Source: Saccharospirillum alexandrii
Lineage (GTDB): Bacteria; Pseudomonadota; Gammaproteobacteria; Pseudomonadales; Natronospirillaceae
Assembly (NCBI RefSeq): GCF_004000275.1
Contig: NZ_RCIP01000001.1
Span: forward strand, 860,749-924,748
Direction of reading: 5' to 3'
DNA: 64,000 bases
Below the pieces are notes generated by a model that had not been told where the DNA came from, searched no databases, and saw nothing but the letters and a program-made list of their open reading frames with translations. The position numbers and the translations under genes are program-made. Positions 8,000 through 21,063 of this stretch are shown here, piece by piece. Each line of letters begins with the position of its first letter. Positions within the stretch are counted from its first letter, which is position 1.

Positions 8000-8433
8000 G
8001 GTCTGGCTCGTCCAAACGACACTTCATGCTCCCATTCGCAGTGTACGGACAAATCATCACTCGGGGCGTGGTAGGCTCCGGGGCTGTCCCACTGAAAGGT
8101 ATGGTTGCCAGACAGCTCGGTTTCAAGGTGCACCGTGGCCGAGACCCAGAACATTTTCTTCAACAGTTGTTCGAACTTGGCGATCCAGGCTTCCCAGTGG
8201 TACTCCACCGCCTGATAGGAAGCCGCAAAGTGGATGACCTGAGTCTGGTAAGTGCCCTGCTCCAGTTCTTCGGTCGGTATCGAGAACATGCTGGTGGTCA
8301 GGTAGGGAAAGCTGTCCAGATCGGTCAGGCTGAGAATGGCGTCGCAATTGACCAGCCGGCTGTTCAGCAGAAAGCGAGTGTCGTTTGACGGCACATCGCG
8401 AATGACGCCGTACACCAGGGTTTCCTGATCCAT
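7996..8433 (-). CDS. Conserved-looking protein of unknown function
   Basis: I do not recognise this 145-residue protein. It has no signal peptide or membrane segment and is likely cytoplasmic. It is rich in aromatic residues, with FLLNSRLVNCDAILSLTDLD near the start, YHWEAWIAKFEQLLKKMFWV in the middle and HCEWEHEVSFG at the end. Codon use matches its neighbours. It lies between ligA (51 bases upstream) and yheU (4-base overlap downstream), so it is co-transcribed with housekeeping genes. The overlap and in-frame length support it being real. Confidence 0.7.
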   Translation of the reverse strand: MDQETLVYGVIRDVPSNDTRFLLNSRLVNCDAILSLTDLDSFPYLTTSMFSIPTEELEQGTYQTQVIHFAASYQAVEYHWEAWIAKFEQLLKKMFWVSATVHLETELSGNHTFQWDSPGAYHAPSDDLSVHCEWEHEVSFGRARP

Positions 8434-8484
8434 CTCAGCAACCCTCCCGCGGCAATCGGTTTAGATCGGCGGTTACGCCGGCCG

Positions 8485-11716
<3,232 letters not shown>

Positions 11717-11729
11717 TCGCTGGTCCCCG

Positions 11730-14700
11730 TTACATGGCTGCCAATTCGGCAGCCTCCTCAACATTCACAGACACCAGGCGCGACACGCCCGGCTCATTCA
11801 TGGTCACACCCATCAGTTGGTGCGCCATTTCCATCGCAATCTTGTTGTGGGTGATGTAGATAAACTGTACGTGTTCGGCCATAGCCTCCACCAATTTTGC
11901 ATAACGTCCGACGTTGGCATCATCCAACGGCGCGTCCACTTCATCCAGCATACAGAACGGCGCCGGATTCAGCCGGAAAATACTGAACACCAGGGCGATG
12001 GCCGTCAGTGCCTTCTCGCCGCCGGACAACAAATGAATGGTGCTGTTCCGCTTGCCCGGCGGCCGGGCCATAATCGCCACACCGGTATCGAGCAAGTCAT
12101 CGCCGGTCAGCTCCAGATAAGCATGGCCACCACCGAAGACCTTGGGAAACAGCTCCTGCAACCCCTGGTTCACCCGATCAAAGGTTTCCTTAAAGCGGGT
12201 GCGGGTTTCGCGGTCGATCTTACGAATCGCATTCTCCAGTGTCTCCAGCGCTCGCTGCAAGTCCTGATCCTGCTCATCGAGGTAACGTTTACGCTCACTT
12301 TGCGTCTGGTACTCTTCGATCGCCGCCAGATTGATCGGCCCCAGCCGCTGAATTTTCGCCGCCAGCCGCTCAAGGCCCGCCTCCCATTCCGCCTCGTTGG
12401 CGTTTTCTGGCAAATTGGCGATGACGGTATCCAGGTCAAACTGCTGCTCGGCCAATTGTTCGGCCAGCGTCGCACGCCGGGTAATCTGGGTCTGGGCTGC
12501 CATTTTGTGTTGCTCAAGCTCGGTGCGCACTGACATCGCTTGCTGGTCAGCCACCACACGCTGCTGCTCCAGTGAGCGCATTTCGGCATCTGAGCTTTCC
12601 ATGGCGGTGCGCTTTTCCTGCAGCGATTCTTCCAGTTCCAGTCGCGCTTCGAGTTTGATTTCGAGCGTCTCGCGCAAGTCGTCCAATGGGTCCAGGCGGT
12701 CGTCCATCTGGGATTTCAGACGCTCCAGGCGCTCCTGTGCGCGTTCTTTTTGCTGTGCAGCGCGCTCCAGGGCACCGTTCAACGAGTTCACTTCGGTCTG
12801 AAGCGTCTGTTGTTTCAATTGCAGTTGATGCTGGGCATCGCGTGCCTGGCGGACGGCATCGCGCTTTTCGTCGAGGGTAATGCGGTGCTCTTCGCGCTCG
12901 GCCATCAGGGCTTCGCGCTCGTCGACATCTTCTTCCATGGAATCGAGTGACTGCTGCAGTTCTTCGCGGTCCATGGCCAGGGTTTCGCGCTCGGCGGCCA
13001 TTTGCGTTTCGACTTCCTGAATGTCTTCGTTCAGGCGGGCGCGGCGCTCGCGCATCTGCTCGGCCTGTACCCGGCGGCCACTGAGTTCCGATTTGGCTTC
13101 GGCCAACTGACGCGACAACTGCTGGTTGTCGCGCTGCACCTGCTCACGCTCTTCCTCAATGGCCTTCTGCTGCATCAGCGCCATGTTCAGGCTGACCTCG
13201 AGGTCTTCCTCAACCGCTTCGAGTTCGTCGAGTTCATCGACCAGGGTTTCCAGTTCCTGCTGTTGGCTGAGCAGGCCGTCGGAACCGCCCTCCCCGCGCC
13301 GGATACGCAACCAGTTATGGCTGATCCAGACGCCATCCGGAGTAATCAGGCTTTCGTGCGGGGCCAGGCTTTCCCGGCGCGCCAGTGCCTCGTCGAGGCT
13401 GGTGGCGGTGTAAACCGAGGCAAGCCAGGGCGAAAGATCACGATCACACTGCACCTTGCGCAGCAACGACTGACTGGTATCGCCCACATCACGGGTGCGC
13501 TCGGTAGACAGCAGCGTCAGAGTACCGTCCTGAAACCGACTGATGGCGCCGCTCACAGAATCGAGCGAGTCAATGGCAATGGCCTGTAAGCGATCGCCCA
13601 ATACGGCCTCGACCGCCGCTTCCCACCCGGGCTCGACGCTCAATTCCTGCGCCAGACGCCGCGCTTCGCGCAACTGATGACTCGCCAGCCAATCGCGCAC
13701 ACCCTGGGCTTCATCGCCCATGGCAGCCTTGATCAGTGCCTGCAAGGTCGCCTGACGGCCCTGTTTCTGCTGCAATTGCTGGCGCACGCTGTCGTGTTCA
13801 CGCCGCTTGGCTTCGGCCTGCTCGCGGCTGCGCTGTTGCTGTTCGGCCAGTTCGTCCATGCGCGTCTGGAATTGCTCGGCGCGCATCTCCAGTTCATCGG
13901 TCTGGTCGATCAGGGCTTCGAGGTTCTCGGCGTCCGGATCAGCCGCCAGTTGATCCCGCTCACGGTAGAGGGTTTCCTGTCGGCGGTGCAACTGCTCGAT
14001 CACTCGCTCCAGGTGCTGAATGCGCGACTGAGCGACCTCGGCCTGACGTTTCGGGCCCTGGGCATTCTGGTTGAACTGGTCCCAGCGGCTTTGCCAGTCT
14101 TGCTGGCGCTGTTCCAGATCGGCCAGTTCATCGGCGGCCAGCATCACCTGTTCTTCGGCGGCCTCCAGCTCGGGGGCCAGCATTTCCAGTGTTTCACGGG
14201 CCTCTTCCACCCGGTCGCTGTCGGACTGGCTGGCCTGGGTGGCTTCCTGCAGTGTGCGCTCCGCGTCCTGAATATCCTGAACCAACTGGTGGCTCTGCTC
14301 CTGACGGTGCTGCATGGTCTGTTCAAAGCGTGCGATTTCGTTGCCGAGTTGGTAGTACTGCGCCTGAACGTCATTGAAGGCTTCAGTGGCGGTGTGATGC
14401 GCTTCGCGTAAGGCCTCAATGTCCGCATCGATGCGGCGTTGCTCGGTCACGAAGCTTTCGTAGCGGGTTTCGAACTCGGCGATGCGCATGTCCTGCTCGG
14501 CCACTTCGCGGTCGAGCCCCTGCCAGCGCAAGGCGGACAATTGCGCCCGGGTGGTGCGTTCTTCCTGTTTAAATTCCTTGTACTTCTCGGCGGACTGCGC
14601 CTGGCGGTGCAGATGCTGCAGCTGGCGCTCCAACTCTTCGCGGATGTCGGTCAGGCGTTCCAGGTTTTCGCGGGTGCGACGCATCCGGTTTTCGGTTTCT

Positions 14701-15233
14701 CGGCGACGCTCCTTGTAACGGGAAATGCCAGCCGCTTCTTCAATGGTGTTGCGCAGGTCTTCCGGTTTGGCTTCGATCAGCCGGGAAATCATGCCCTGTT
14801 CGATAATTGCATAGCTGCGCGCGCCCAGACCGGTACCCAGAAACAGGTCGGTGACGTCTTTGCGGCGGCATTTGGTACCGTTCAGAAAATAGGTTGACTG
14901 GCCATCTCGCGTGACCCGGCGGCGAATCGCAATTTCGTTGAAGGCGGCATATTCGCCTTTCAGGGAGTGATCGGAATTATCAAACACCAGTTCGACCGAG
15001 CACTGGCCAACCGGCTTGCGGGCGTTACTGCCGTTGAAGATCACATCGGTCATCGACTCGCCACGCAGGTGCTTGGCGGATGACTCGCCCATTACCCAGC
15101 GTACCGCATCGATGGTGTTGGATTTACCACAGCCGTTCGGGCCAACGATGGCCGACAAATTGGTCGGGAACGGGATGGTGGTCGGGTCGACAAAGGATTT
15201 GAACCCGGCCATTTTAATGCTTTTCAATCGCAT
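11730..15233 (-). CDS. smc: Chromosome segregation protein SMC
   Basis: An SMC ATPase that compacts and separates chromosomes as a dimer with Scp proteins. The 1167-residue product is full length: Walker A GPNGCGKSN in the N-terminal head, a first coiled coil (~170-480), a hinge (~510-640, around AVLGDRLQAIAIDSLDSV), the return coiled coil, and the C-terminal head with signature LSGGEKALTAIALVFS and Walker B FCMLDEVDAPLDD. Presence of SMC rather than MukB excludes Enterobacterales and Vibrionales. First gene of smc-zipA-ligA; the 197 bases before it hold no gene. Confidence 0.97.
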   Translation of the reverse strand: MRLKSIKMAGFKSFVDPTTIPFPTNLSAIVGPNGCGKSNTIDAVRWVMGESSAKHLRGESMTDVIFNGSNARKPVGQCSVELVFDNSDHSLKGEYAAFNEIAIRRRVTRDGQSTYFLNGTKCRRKDVTDLFLGTGLGARSYAIIEQGMISRLIEAKPEDLRNTIEEAAGISRYKERRRETENRMRRTRENLERLTDIREELERQLQHLHRQAQSAEKYKEFKQEERTTRAQLSALRWQGLDREVAEQDMRIAEFETRYESFVTEQRRIDADIEALREAHHTATEAFNDVQAQYYQLGNEIARFEQTMQHRQEQSHQLVQDIQDAERTLQEATQASQSDSDRVEEARETLEMLAPELEAAEEQVMLAADELADLEQRQQDWQSRWDQFNQNAQGPKRQAEVAQSRIQHLERVIEQLHRRQETLYRERDQLAADPDAENLEALIDQTDELEMRAEQFQTRMDELAEQQQRSREQAEAKRREHDSVRQQLQQKQGRQATLQALIKAAMGDEAQGVRDWLASHQLREARRLAQELSVEPGWEAAVEAVLGDRLQAIAIDSLDSVSGAISRFQDGTLTLLSTERTRDVGDTSQSLLRKVQCDRDLSPWLASVYTATSLDEALARRESLAPHESLITPDGVWISHNWLRIRRGEGGSDGLLSQQQELETLVDELDELEAVEEDLEVSLNMALMQQKAIEEEREQVQRDNQQLSRQLAEAKSELSGRRVQAEQMRERRARLNEDIQEVETQMAAERETLAMDREELQQSLDSMEEDVDEREALMAEREEHRITLDEKRDAVRQARDAQHQLQLKQQTLQTEVNSLNGALERAAQQKERAQERLERLKSQMDDRLDPLDDLRETLEIKLEARLELEESLQEKRTAMESSDAEMRSLEQQRVVADQQAMSVRTELEQHKMAAQTQITRRATLAEQLAEQQFDLDTVIANLPENANEAEWEAGLERLAAKIQRLGPINLAAIEEYQTQSERKRYLDEQDQDLQRALETLENAIRKIDRETRTRFKETFDRVNQGLQELFPKVFGGGHAYLELTGDDLLDTGVAIMARPPGKRNSTIHLLSGGEKALTAIALVFSIFRLNPAPFCMLDEVDAPLDDANVGRYAKLVEAMAEHVQFIYITHNKIAMEMAHQLMGVTMNEPGVSRLVSVNVEEAAELAAM

Positions 15234-15430
15234 AGGGCGATGTCAGTCCAGGGCTGGCGGGCCCGGCATCATGCCAGGCCCCACGATCGAATCAATGCGT
15301 TCGATTCTAGCGTCAATCGCGGCCGGTTGAAACCGTCTCCCGGCGTCGATTTTTAGTGCCAGATCAAGGACTTAGATTTCCCGCAAAAATGTGACTCCGG
15401 TCAACCCGCATCCAGACAACAGACCCGCCA

Positions 15431-16645
15431 TCAGGGTTGGCGCACCTCCAGGTCGACCTGGAAGCTGTTCTGTTCGCTGAGGTCGAGTGTCACGTCCTCG
15501 GCCACCCAGTCACCAGGAGCGGGTTCTGCAACCCCCTCAAAGGACACTCGGGCTGTTATGACTACCTCGCTCTGCCCACTGAGACCACCCATACCACCCA
15601 TGGCGTCAGCATCGGTCAGTACAACTCTCATCTGACGGGAAGCAACCGGCACGCGTCTAACGGCCAGGGGCATGCGCGCATCAGTCGGTCGCGCATACAC
15701 AAACAGCACGGCCGTTTCCGGCAACCCTTCCCAGGCCGTCGGCAACGCCAGTCTTACATCGATGCTGGGGCCGACATCGGCTTCATAGTCGACTCCCTGC
15801 TCAGCCAGAGCCGCTTCGGACCGGCTGATGAATTCATCGATCAATTGGGTGTCTGCGTCTTCGCCGGCCAGGCGCTTCAGCCGGGTCCAGTAATCAATGG
15901 ACGACCGGTAAGACGCCAACTCAAACGTTAGCCGCCCGGCAAAGCCTAGCGCCAACGTATTTTGAGCGTTGTATTCGAGCGCTTCCTGAAACCGCTCAAG
16001 CGCCGGTTCGGCTTGCTCCTGAGCCCAGAGCGTCTGGCCAAGGTAGGCCAGAATCATTGACTCGTCTTCAGCGTTGCGGGGGCCTTCACGCAACAGCGTC
16101 AACACCCGCTCCAGGGTAGGCTGCGCCCGGCTGAACTGTCCCAGCTCCATTTGCATGTTGGCCAGCCGAAACCAGCCTTCCATGTCGTCCGGATGCTCCT
16201 GCAGTAGGGCTTCATAGCCGTCCAGCGTTTCCATGAGCTGGGCTTCTGTCGGGTTCGGGGCCGTTGCCAGATCGATGAAGTTTTGGCGAACCTCTACCGC
16301 ATCGGCTGCGCCCCACACACCATAGAGCCACCAGGCCGAGGCCGACATGACAACACCAACACCAACCACCACAACCAGGGGCACGGCCCGGCCGGGGTCC
16401 GTATCGCTGGCCTTGCGGGTATCTTCCAGCAAGGCCCGTTCGGTCTCCGCCCTGAACTGTTGATAGTCGGTGTCTTCCAGATCCCCGCGCTGATGCTCTT
16501 CGTCAAGGGCCAGTAACCGGTCCTTGTGAATGCGGATCGACTCGGCAACCGAGTCTTGTTCGTTGGCGTTGCCGCGCCGTCGCGCCAACGTCGCCACGAA
16601 CATCAGTGCTACCAGCAAAAGTGCGCCAAATACAAGAATGGCCAT
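15431..16645 (-). CDS. ccmI: Cytochrome c biogenesis protein CcmI
   Basis: CcmI (CycH) binds apocytochrome c and hands it to CcmF/CcmH. The 404-residue product begins with a membrane segment (ILVFGALLLVALMFVATLA), a conserved cytoplasmic loop (SIRIHKDRLLALDEEHQRGD), a second membrane segment (AVPLVVVVGVGVVMSASAWW, about 88-110), TPR repeats (about 145-260) and a periplasmic C-terminal domain with immunoglobulin-like character (FVYARPTDARMPLAVRRVPV). Start is 5 bases after the ccmH stop. Last gene of the operon. Confidence 0.9.
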   Translation of the reverse strand: MAILVFGALLLVALMFVATLARRRGNANEQDSVAESIRIHKDRLLALDEEHQRGDLEDTDYQQFRAETERALLEDTRKASDTDPGRAVPLVVVVGVGVVMSASAWWLYGVWGAADAVEVRQNFIDLATAPNPTEAQLMETLDGYEALLQEHPDDMEGWFRLANMQMELGQFSRAQPTLERVLTLLREGPRNAEDESMILAYLGQTLWAQEQAEPALERFQEALEYNAQNTLALGFAGRLTFELASYRSSIDYWTRLKRLAGEDADTQLIDEFISRSEAALAEQGVDYEADVGPSIDVRLALPTAWEGLPETAVLFVYARPTDARMPLAVRRVPVASRQMRVVLTDADAMGGMGGLSGQSEVVITARVSFEGVAEPAPGDWVAEDVTLDLSEQNSFQVDLEVRQP

Positions 16646-16650
16646 AGGGG

Positions 16651-17112
16651 TTAAGAATCCTTATCCAGCAGGGTCTGTAGACGCGATCGGTCATCGTCAC
16701 TGAGTTCGTCGGGCGGCTCGGCTCCCGAGCGACGCGCCAGCCAGGCCACCATCAGGCCACCGAGCAACAGGGCCATCACCGGGCCCAGCCAGAGCCAGAC
16801 GGTGCCCCAGTTCAGACGAGGCTGGTAGATCACGAATTCGGTGTAACGGTCGATCATGTAACTGACCACCTGATCGTCGCTGTAACCCAGATGCAACAAC
16901 TCGTAAGTCTTGTTCCGCATGTCTTCCGCTATGGGAGAGTTGGAACCGGCGATGTTCTGGTTTTCACATTTGGGACACCGCAATTGCTGAGTGAGATCGA
17001 GATATCGCTCCCGCAAGGTGTCGTTGTCGAATATCAGGGTTTCCTGCTCGGCCACGGCAAACAGCGAAATAAACAGCAAACCTGCCGCGATCAGTCGGTT
17101 ACTCCATCGCAT
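16651..17112 (-). CDS. ccmH: Cytochrome c maturation protein CcmH
   Basis: A membrane-anchored periplasmic thiol protein that reduces the apocytochrome CXXCH disulfide. The 153-residue product has a signal peptide (LIAAGLLFISLFAVA), the diagnostic LRCPKCENQ motif (Cys46, Cys49) and one C-terminal membrane helix (VWLWLGPVMALLLGGLMVAW). This is the short CcmH/CcmL form, with CcmI made as a separate protein. The start overlaps ccmG by 14 bases. Confidence 0.95.
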   Translation of the reverse strand: MRWSNRLIAAGLLFISLFAVAEQETLIFDNDTLRERYLDLTQQLRCPKCENQNIAGSNSPIAEDMRNKTYELLHLGYSDDQVVSYMIDRYTEFVIYQPRLNWGTVWLWLGPVMALLLGGLMVAWLARRSGAEPPDELSDDDRSRLQTLLDKDS

Positions 17113-17632
17113 CGTAAACCGCCTTTAGCTTGTTTTCCCACAGGGCAGAATCAATGGGCCCCTGAAACCGGTGGCGAATAATGCCGGATGAATCCACAAA
17201 AAAGGTTTCCGGTGCGCCGGTGACACCCAATTCAAAGCCCAGGTCGCCATTAGGGTCGAACACGTCTATATCGTAGGGGTTCGCGTAATCACGCAGCCAG
17301 GTAACCGCCAGCTCCCGGTCATCCTTGTAATTGACACCGATGATGCGCACCCCTTCACTGGCCAAACTGTTCAGATAGGGGTGCTCAAACTTGCATGAGG
17401 GACACCAGGTTGCCCAGAAATTCATCAGGTAAGGTTCGCCGTCAAGGCTCTCTTCGGTCAAGGTACGCTGACTGTCGTTCACATCGGTCAGTCGAAAGGC
17501 GGGCATTTCACGCCCTTCCAGCGCTGAATCCATTTCCTGTGGGTTGACCCCGGTCAACAGGGCAAAGGCGAACAACGCCATCATGGCGGCAATGGCCACC
17601 AGCGGCATAAAAAAAACCAGTCGTTTGCTCAT
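17099..17632 (-). CDS. ccmG: Thiol:disulfide interchange protein CcmG/DsbE
   Basis: Periplasmic, membrane-anchored thioredoxin-fold reductase of cytochrome c maturation. In its 177 residues there is an N-terminal anchor (LVFFMPLVAIAAMMALFAFA) and the active site FWATWCPSC (Cys77 and Cys80), followed by GVTGAPETFFVDSSG with the cis-proline region of the family. Its ATG overlaps the ccmF stop by 4 bases. Confidence 0.95.
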   Translation of the reverse strand: MSKRLVFFMPLVAIAAMMALFAFALLTGVNPQEMDSALEGREMPAFRLTDVNDSQRTLTEESLDGEPYLMNFWATWCPSCKFEHPYLNSLASEGVRIIGVNYKDDRELAVTWLRDYANPYDIDVFDPNGDLGFELGVTGAPETFFVDSSGIIRHRFQGPIDSALWENKLKAVYDAME

Positions 17633-19581
17633 AACGTCACCCCCGATTTCCTGCGGTAACGCCGGTCCAGCACCGCGACTACACCACCGAGCGCCATGAA
17701 GATGGCCCCGAGCCAGATCCAGCGGACAAAGGGTTTCACCTGCAACCGTAGCGACCAGACCTGACGGCTGTCGTCCAATGGCTCGGCCAGGGAAGCATAC
17801 AAATCCCGGAACAGACCGGCATCGATACCCGCTTCCGTCATGGTACTGGACTGTACCGTATAGAACCGCTTCTCCGGGGTCAGTGTTGCCACTTGCCGAT
17901 CATTGCGGAAGACATTCAGAATGCCTTCGTCACCCCGGAAATTCGATGCACCAACCGCTCGGGTTCCCTCAAACTGGAACTGATAGTTTCCCATGGTAAC
18001 CCGATCTTCAGGCCCCATCCGATAATCGCGGGTCACCTCATAATTGGAGACCAGCACCACCCCAATAACTGAAAACACCAGACCCAGGTGCGCCAGCCAC
18101 ATTCCCCAGAAGCCGCCGCCGGCGCGCGCCAGTGCCCGCCAGGGGTTACTGGCATTGCGCGTACGATCGAGCAGCAAGCGCACCAGACCGGCCAGCAACC
18201 AGAATGCCAGTGCCAGTCCCAGCCAAACCTGCCAGTGAAAGCGGCCGGAAATCAACAACGGCAATACCAGGCCCGCCACAATGGCAACCGGAATGCCAAC
18301 TTTCAGCAAGGTGGTCAGGTTGTCTGCCGGGTGTCGCTTCCAGCGCAGCAGTTGCCCTACAGCAACCAGCGAGAGCAGAAACACCATAAAGAAATTGAAC
18401 ATGGCGTTAAAATAAGGGGCACCAACCGAAATCTTGCGCAGGTTAAGCGCATCGAATACCAGCGGGAACAGGGTACCCAGCAGAACCATGAAGGTGATGA
18501 CCACCAGAATGATGTTGTTGAATTGCAAGAACGTTTCCCGCGACAACAACTGGTATTCCCCGGCTACGCGTATTTGCGAAGCGCGCAATGCATAAAGCAG
18601 CAGAGAACCGCCAACCGTCACCAGCAAAATCGCCAGAATAAAGACACCGCGCTCAGGGTCAGTGGCAAACGAATGCACACTGGTAAGCACGCCACTGCGT
18701 ACCAAAAAGGTACCCAGCAGGCTAAACGAGAACGCCATGATCGCCAGCAGCAGCGTCCAGGATTTAAACAGGTTACGCTTTTCCGTCACCGCCTGGGAGT
18801 GAATCAGCGCTGTACCGACCAGCCAGGGCATGAAGGAGGCGTTTTCCACCGGGTCCCAGAACCACCAGCCGCCCCAGCCAAGTTCGTAATAGGCCCACCA
18901 ACTGCCAAGCGCAATACCTATCGTTAAAAAGGCCCAGGCCACATTGGTCCAGGGGCGCGACCAGCGTACCCAGCTGGCATCAAACCGACCGGTAATCAGA
19001 GCGGCAATGGCAAAGGCGAAGGCCACCGAGAAACCCACATAGCCCATGTAGAGTGTCGGCGGGTGCAAAATCAGCCCGATATCCTGCAACAAAGGGTTCA
19101 GGTCGGCACCGTCGCCCGGTGGAATCGGCAACAGGCGATCGAAGGGGTTGGAGGTTTCCAGTAAAAACAGCAGAAAGGCGACGGCAATAATACCCATAAC
19201 GCCCAACACAGCGCTCTTCAGTTCGAGCGACAAACTGCGGGCAAACAGACTGACAGCGACGGCCCAGCCGGCCAGCATGAGAATCCACAACAACATGGAG
19301 CCTTCATGGTTGCCCCAGGTGGCGGATATCTTGTAAAACCAGGGCAGTCGGGTATTTGAATTTTCCGTAACGATGCGTACGGAGAAGTCGTCGTTAACAA
19401 AGCTGGCGACCAATAAGCCAAACCCAATACTCAGAAAGACGAAAAGCCCCCAGGTCCAGGCGGGCGCGGTACGCTGAAAACCCGGATGACCGGCGATCAC
19501 ACCATACAGCGGCATAGTGGCCAGACCGATGGCCATCAGAAACGCGAGGATCAGGGCAAACTGTCCAAATTCCGGTAACAT
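17629..19581 (-). CDS. ccmF: Haem lyase CcmF
   Basis: Integral membrane subunit of the haem lyase that attaches haem to apocytochrome c. The 650-residue product has many transmembrane segments, the tryptophan-rich WWD motif (GWGGWWFWDPVENASFMPWL) and conserved histidines in GNHEGSML, LHPP and ALIHSQAVTEKR. Full length for CcmF. It starts 8 bases after ccmE. Confidence 0.97.
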   Translation of the reverse strand: MLPEFGQFALILAFLMAIGLATMPLYGVIAGHPGFQRTAPAWTWGLFVFLSIGFGLLVASFVNDDFSVRIVTENSNTRLPWFYKISATWGNHEGSMLLWILMLAGWAVAVSLFARSLSLELKSAVLGVMGIIAVAFLLFLLETSNPFDRLLPIPPGDGADLNPLLQDIGLILHPPTLYMGYVGFSVAFAFAIAALITGRFDASWVRWSRPWTNVAWAFLTIGIALGSWWAYYELGWGGWWFWDPVENASFMPWLVGTALIHSQAVTEKRNLFKSWTLLLAIMAFSFSLLGTFLVRSGVLTSVHSFATDPERGVFILAILLVTVGGSLLLYALRASQIRVAGEYQLLSRETFLQFNNIILVVITFMVLLGTLFPLVFDALNLRKISVGAPYFNAMFNFFMVFLLSLVAVGQLLRWKRHPADNLTTLLKVGIPVAIVAGLVLPLLISGRFHWQVWLGLALAFWLLAGLVRLLLDRTRNASNPWRALARAGGGFWGMWLAHLGLVFSVIGVVLVSNYEVTRDYRMGPEDRVTMGNYQFQFEGTRAVGASNFRGDEGILNVFRNDRQVATLTPEKRFYTVQSSTMTEAGIDAGLFRDLYASLAEPLDDSRQVWSLRLQVKPFVRWIWLGAIFMALGGVVAVLDRRYRRKSGVTL

Positions 19582-19589
19582 AAAACTCC

Positions 19590-20081
19590 TCAGTAACCGT
19601 AGCTGCTGGTGGGGGTGCTGTTGCCTTCGGCATTGCTGCCGGTTGCATTGGAGGCCTGTTCGGCCCGTTCCAGTGCATCGGTAATTTCTACCGGCATGTA
19701 GGTTTCATCGTGTTTGGCCAACACTTCACTGGCCACCACAATGCCGTCGCTGTTTAATTGACCGATGGCAACCACACCATCTCCCTCGCGAAACAAATCC
19801 GGCAAAATGCCGTCGTATTCGACGGTAACGTCGGCGGCAAAATCAGTCACCACAAACTGCACTTTCAGGGTCTCGCCCTCGCGCTTGACGGACCCTTCAC
19901 GCACCATCCCCCCCGCGCGGATCTGACGATCCAGCGGCGCTTCACCCCGGGCGATGTCCGAAGGCGAATAGAAAAAGTTCATGTTTTGCCCCAGAGCAAA
20001 CAACACCAGCAATACAGTGACTGCGACACCGCCAGTCCCGAGTAAAATCAGCATCAGTCGTTGTTTACGTTTTGGATTCAT
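19590..20081 (-). CDS. ccmE: Periplasmic haem chaperone CcmE
   Basis: CcmE binds haem covalently and carries it from CcmC to CcmF. The 163-residue product has one N-terminal membrane anchor ([20 protein letters not shown]), an OB-fold and the haem-binding histidine in [10 protein letters not shown] (His124, with Tyr128). Its ATG overlaps the ccmD TGA (ATGA). Confidence 0.97.
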   Translation of the reverse strand: MNPKRKQRLMLILLGTGGVAVTVLLVLFALGQNMNFFYSPSDIARGEAPLDRQIRAGGMVREGSVKREGETLKVQFVVTDFAADVTVEYDGILPDLFREGDGVVAIGQLNSDGIVVASEVLAKHDETYMPVEITDALERAEQASNATGSNAEGNSTPTSSYGY

Positions 20082-20254
20082 CGTTGCTCCCGCCGCATCC
20101 GGCGTTTGTGATCGGAAATCAGTCGCTGGCGGTGCAAACGCGGCGTAATGACGTTAAACGCGATAACCGCGGCACCGACGGCATAGGCAGACCAGACATA
20201 AACCCCATGGTCTCCCATGGCCAGAAAGGCCGAAAAAGAGTCAAAAGCGCCCAT
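20078..20254 (-). CDS. ccmD: Haem exporter subunit CcmD (58 aa)
   Basis: A 58-residue protein translated by hand: it starts [20 protein letters not shown], has one membrane helix ([17 protein letters not shown]) and a basic tail ([18 protein letters not shown]). This is the CcmD pattern: short, MGxHxxYVW motif, one helix, charged C-terminus. CcmD holds CcmC and CcmE together at the CcmABC complex. The start overlaps the ccmC stop by one base (TAATG) and the stop overlaps the ccmE start (ATGA), so position alone would also predict it. Confidence 0.95.
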   Translation of the reverse strand: MGAFDSFSAFLAMGDHGVYVWSAYAVGAAVIAFNVITPRLHRQRLISDHKRRMRREQR

Positions 20255-21015
20255 TACTGCCCCTCTGCAAAACGGTTCAGCTCGTCTTCAACCCAGCGCG
20301 ATTTGCGCTCGCGCTGCAGGATCTCGAGCCGGGTACGCATCAGTACCCAGGCCATGCTGGCCAGGTAAAACCCGACAATGGCCATTAAAAACGGGATCAG
20401 CATGCTCGGGTGCATGGGCGGCGCTTCAGTAAATTTCAGGGTGGCTGGCTGATGCAGGGTATTCCACCATTCGACTGAAAATTTGATGATCGGTAAATTC
20501 ACAACCCCTACCAGCGCCAGAATGGCCGCTGCGCGGTCGCCACTTTCAGGGCGTTCCATGGCATTGTGCAGGGCCCACAATCCAAAATAGAGCAATAACA
20601 GCACCAGCATTGAGGTCAGCCGGGCATCCCATTCCCACCAGGTACCCCAAGTCGGCTTGCCCCAGATAGCGCCCGTTACCAGGGCCAACAACGCCATGCT
20701 CGCACCAACGGGAATGCACTGCTTGGCGACAAAAAACGCCAGTTTCATTTTCCAGACCAGGCCAACCAGACCCAGCACAGCAATCGCGGCATAGATGGCC
20801 TGCGACAAAAACGCCGAAGGCACATGAATGAAGATGATGCGGTAGCTGTTGCCCTGAAGGCGTTCAACGGGTGCGAACATCAGCCCCCATACCAGCGCTG
20901 AAGCGATGATCAGCGTCGCGGCCCAGCCGAGCCAGAAGCTCCAGGGCTGGCTCATGGTATAAAACCATTTCGGCGACGACCATTTGTGAAACCACCGGAC
21001 AAAGGCTTGCCACAT
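20254..21015 (-). CDS. ccmC: Haem export/handling protein CcmC
   Basis: Six-helix membrane protein that loads haem onto CcmE. The 253-residue product has the tryptophan-rich motif (WGTWWEWDARLTSMLVLLLL) and the conserved histidines in FIHVPSAFLSQ and WWNTLHQPA. Full length. It lies 48 bases after ccmB and overlaps ccmD by one base. Confidence 0.97.
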   Translation of the reverse strand: MWQAFVRWFHKWSSPKWFYTMSQPWSFWLGWAATLIIASALVWGLMFAPVERLQGNSYRIIFIHVPSAFLSQAIYAAIAVLGLVGLVWKMKLAFFVAKQCIPVGASMALLALVTGAIWGKPTWGTWWEWDARLTSMLVLLLLYFGLWALHNAMERPESGDRAAAILALVGVVNLPIIKFSVEWWNTLHQPATLKFTEAPPMHPSMLIPFLMAIVGFYLASMAWVLMRTRLEILQRERKSRWVEDELNRFAEGQ

Positions 21016-21063
21016 GCTAGAGGTACTCCCACCGCCCGGTCCATCCGGGCAGCCTGTTCGAAT

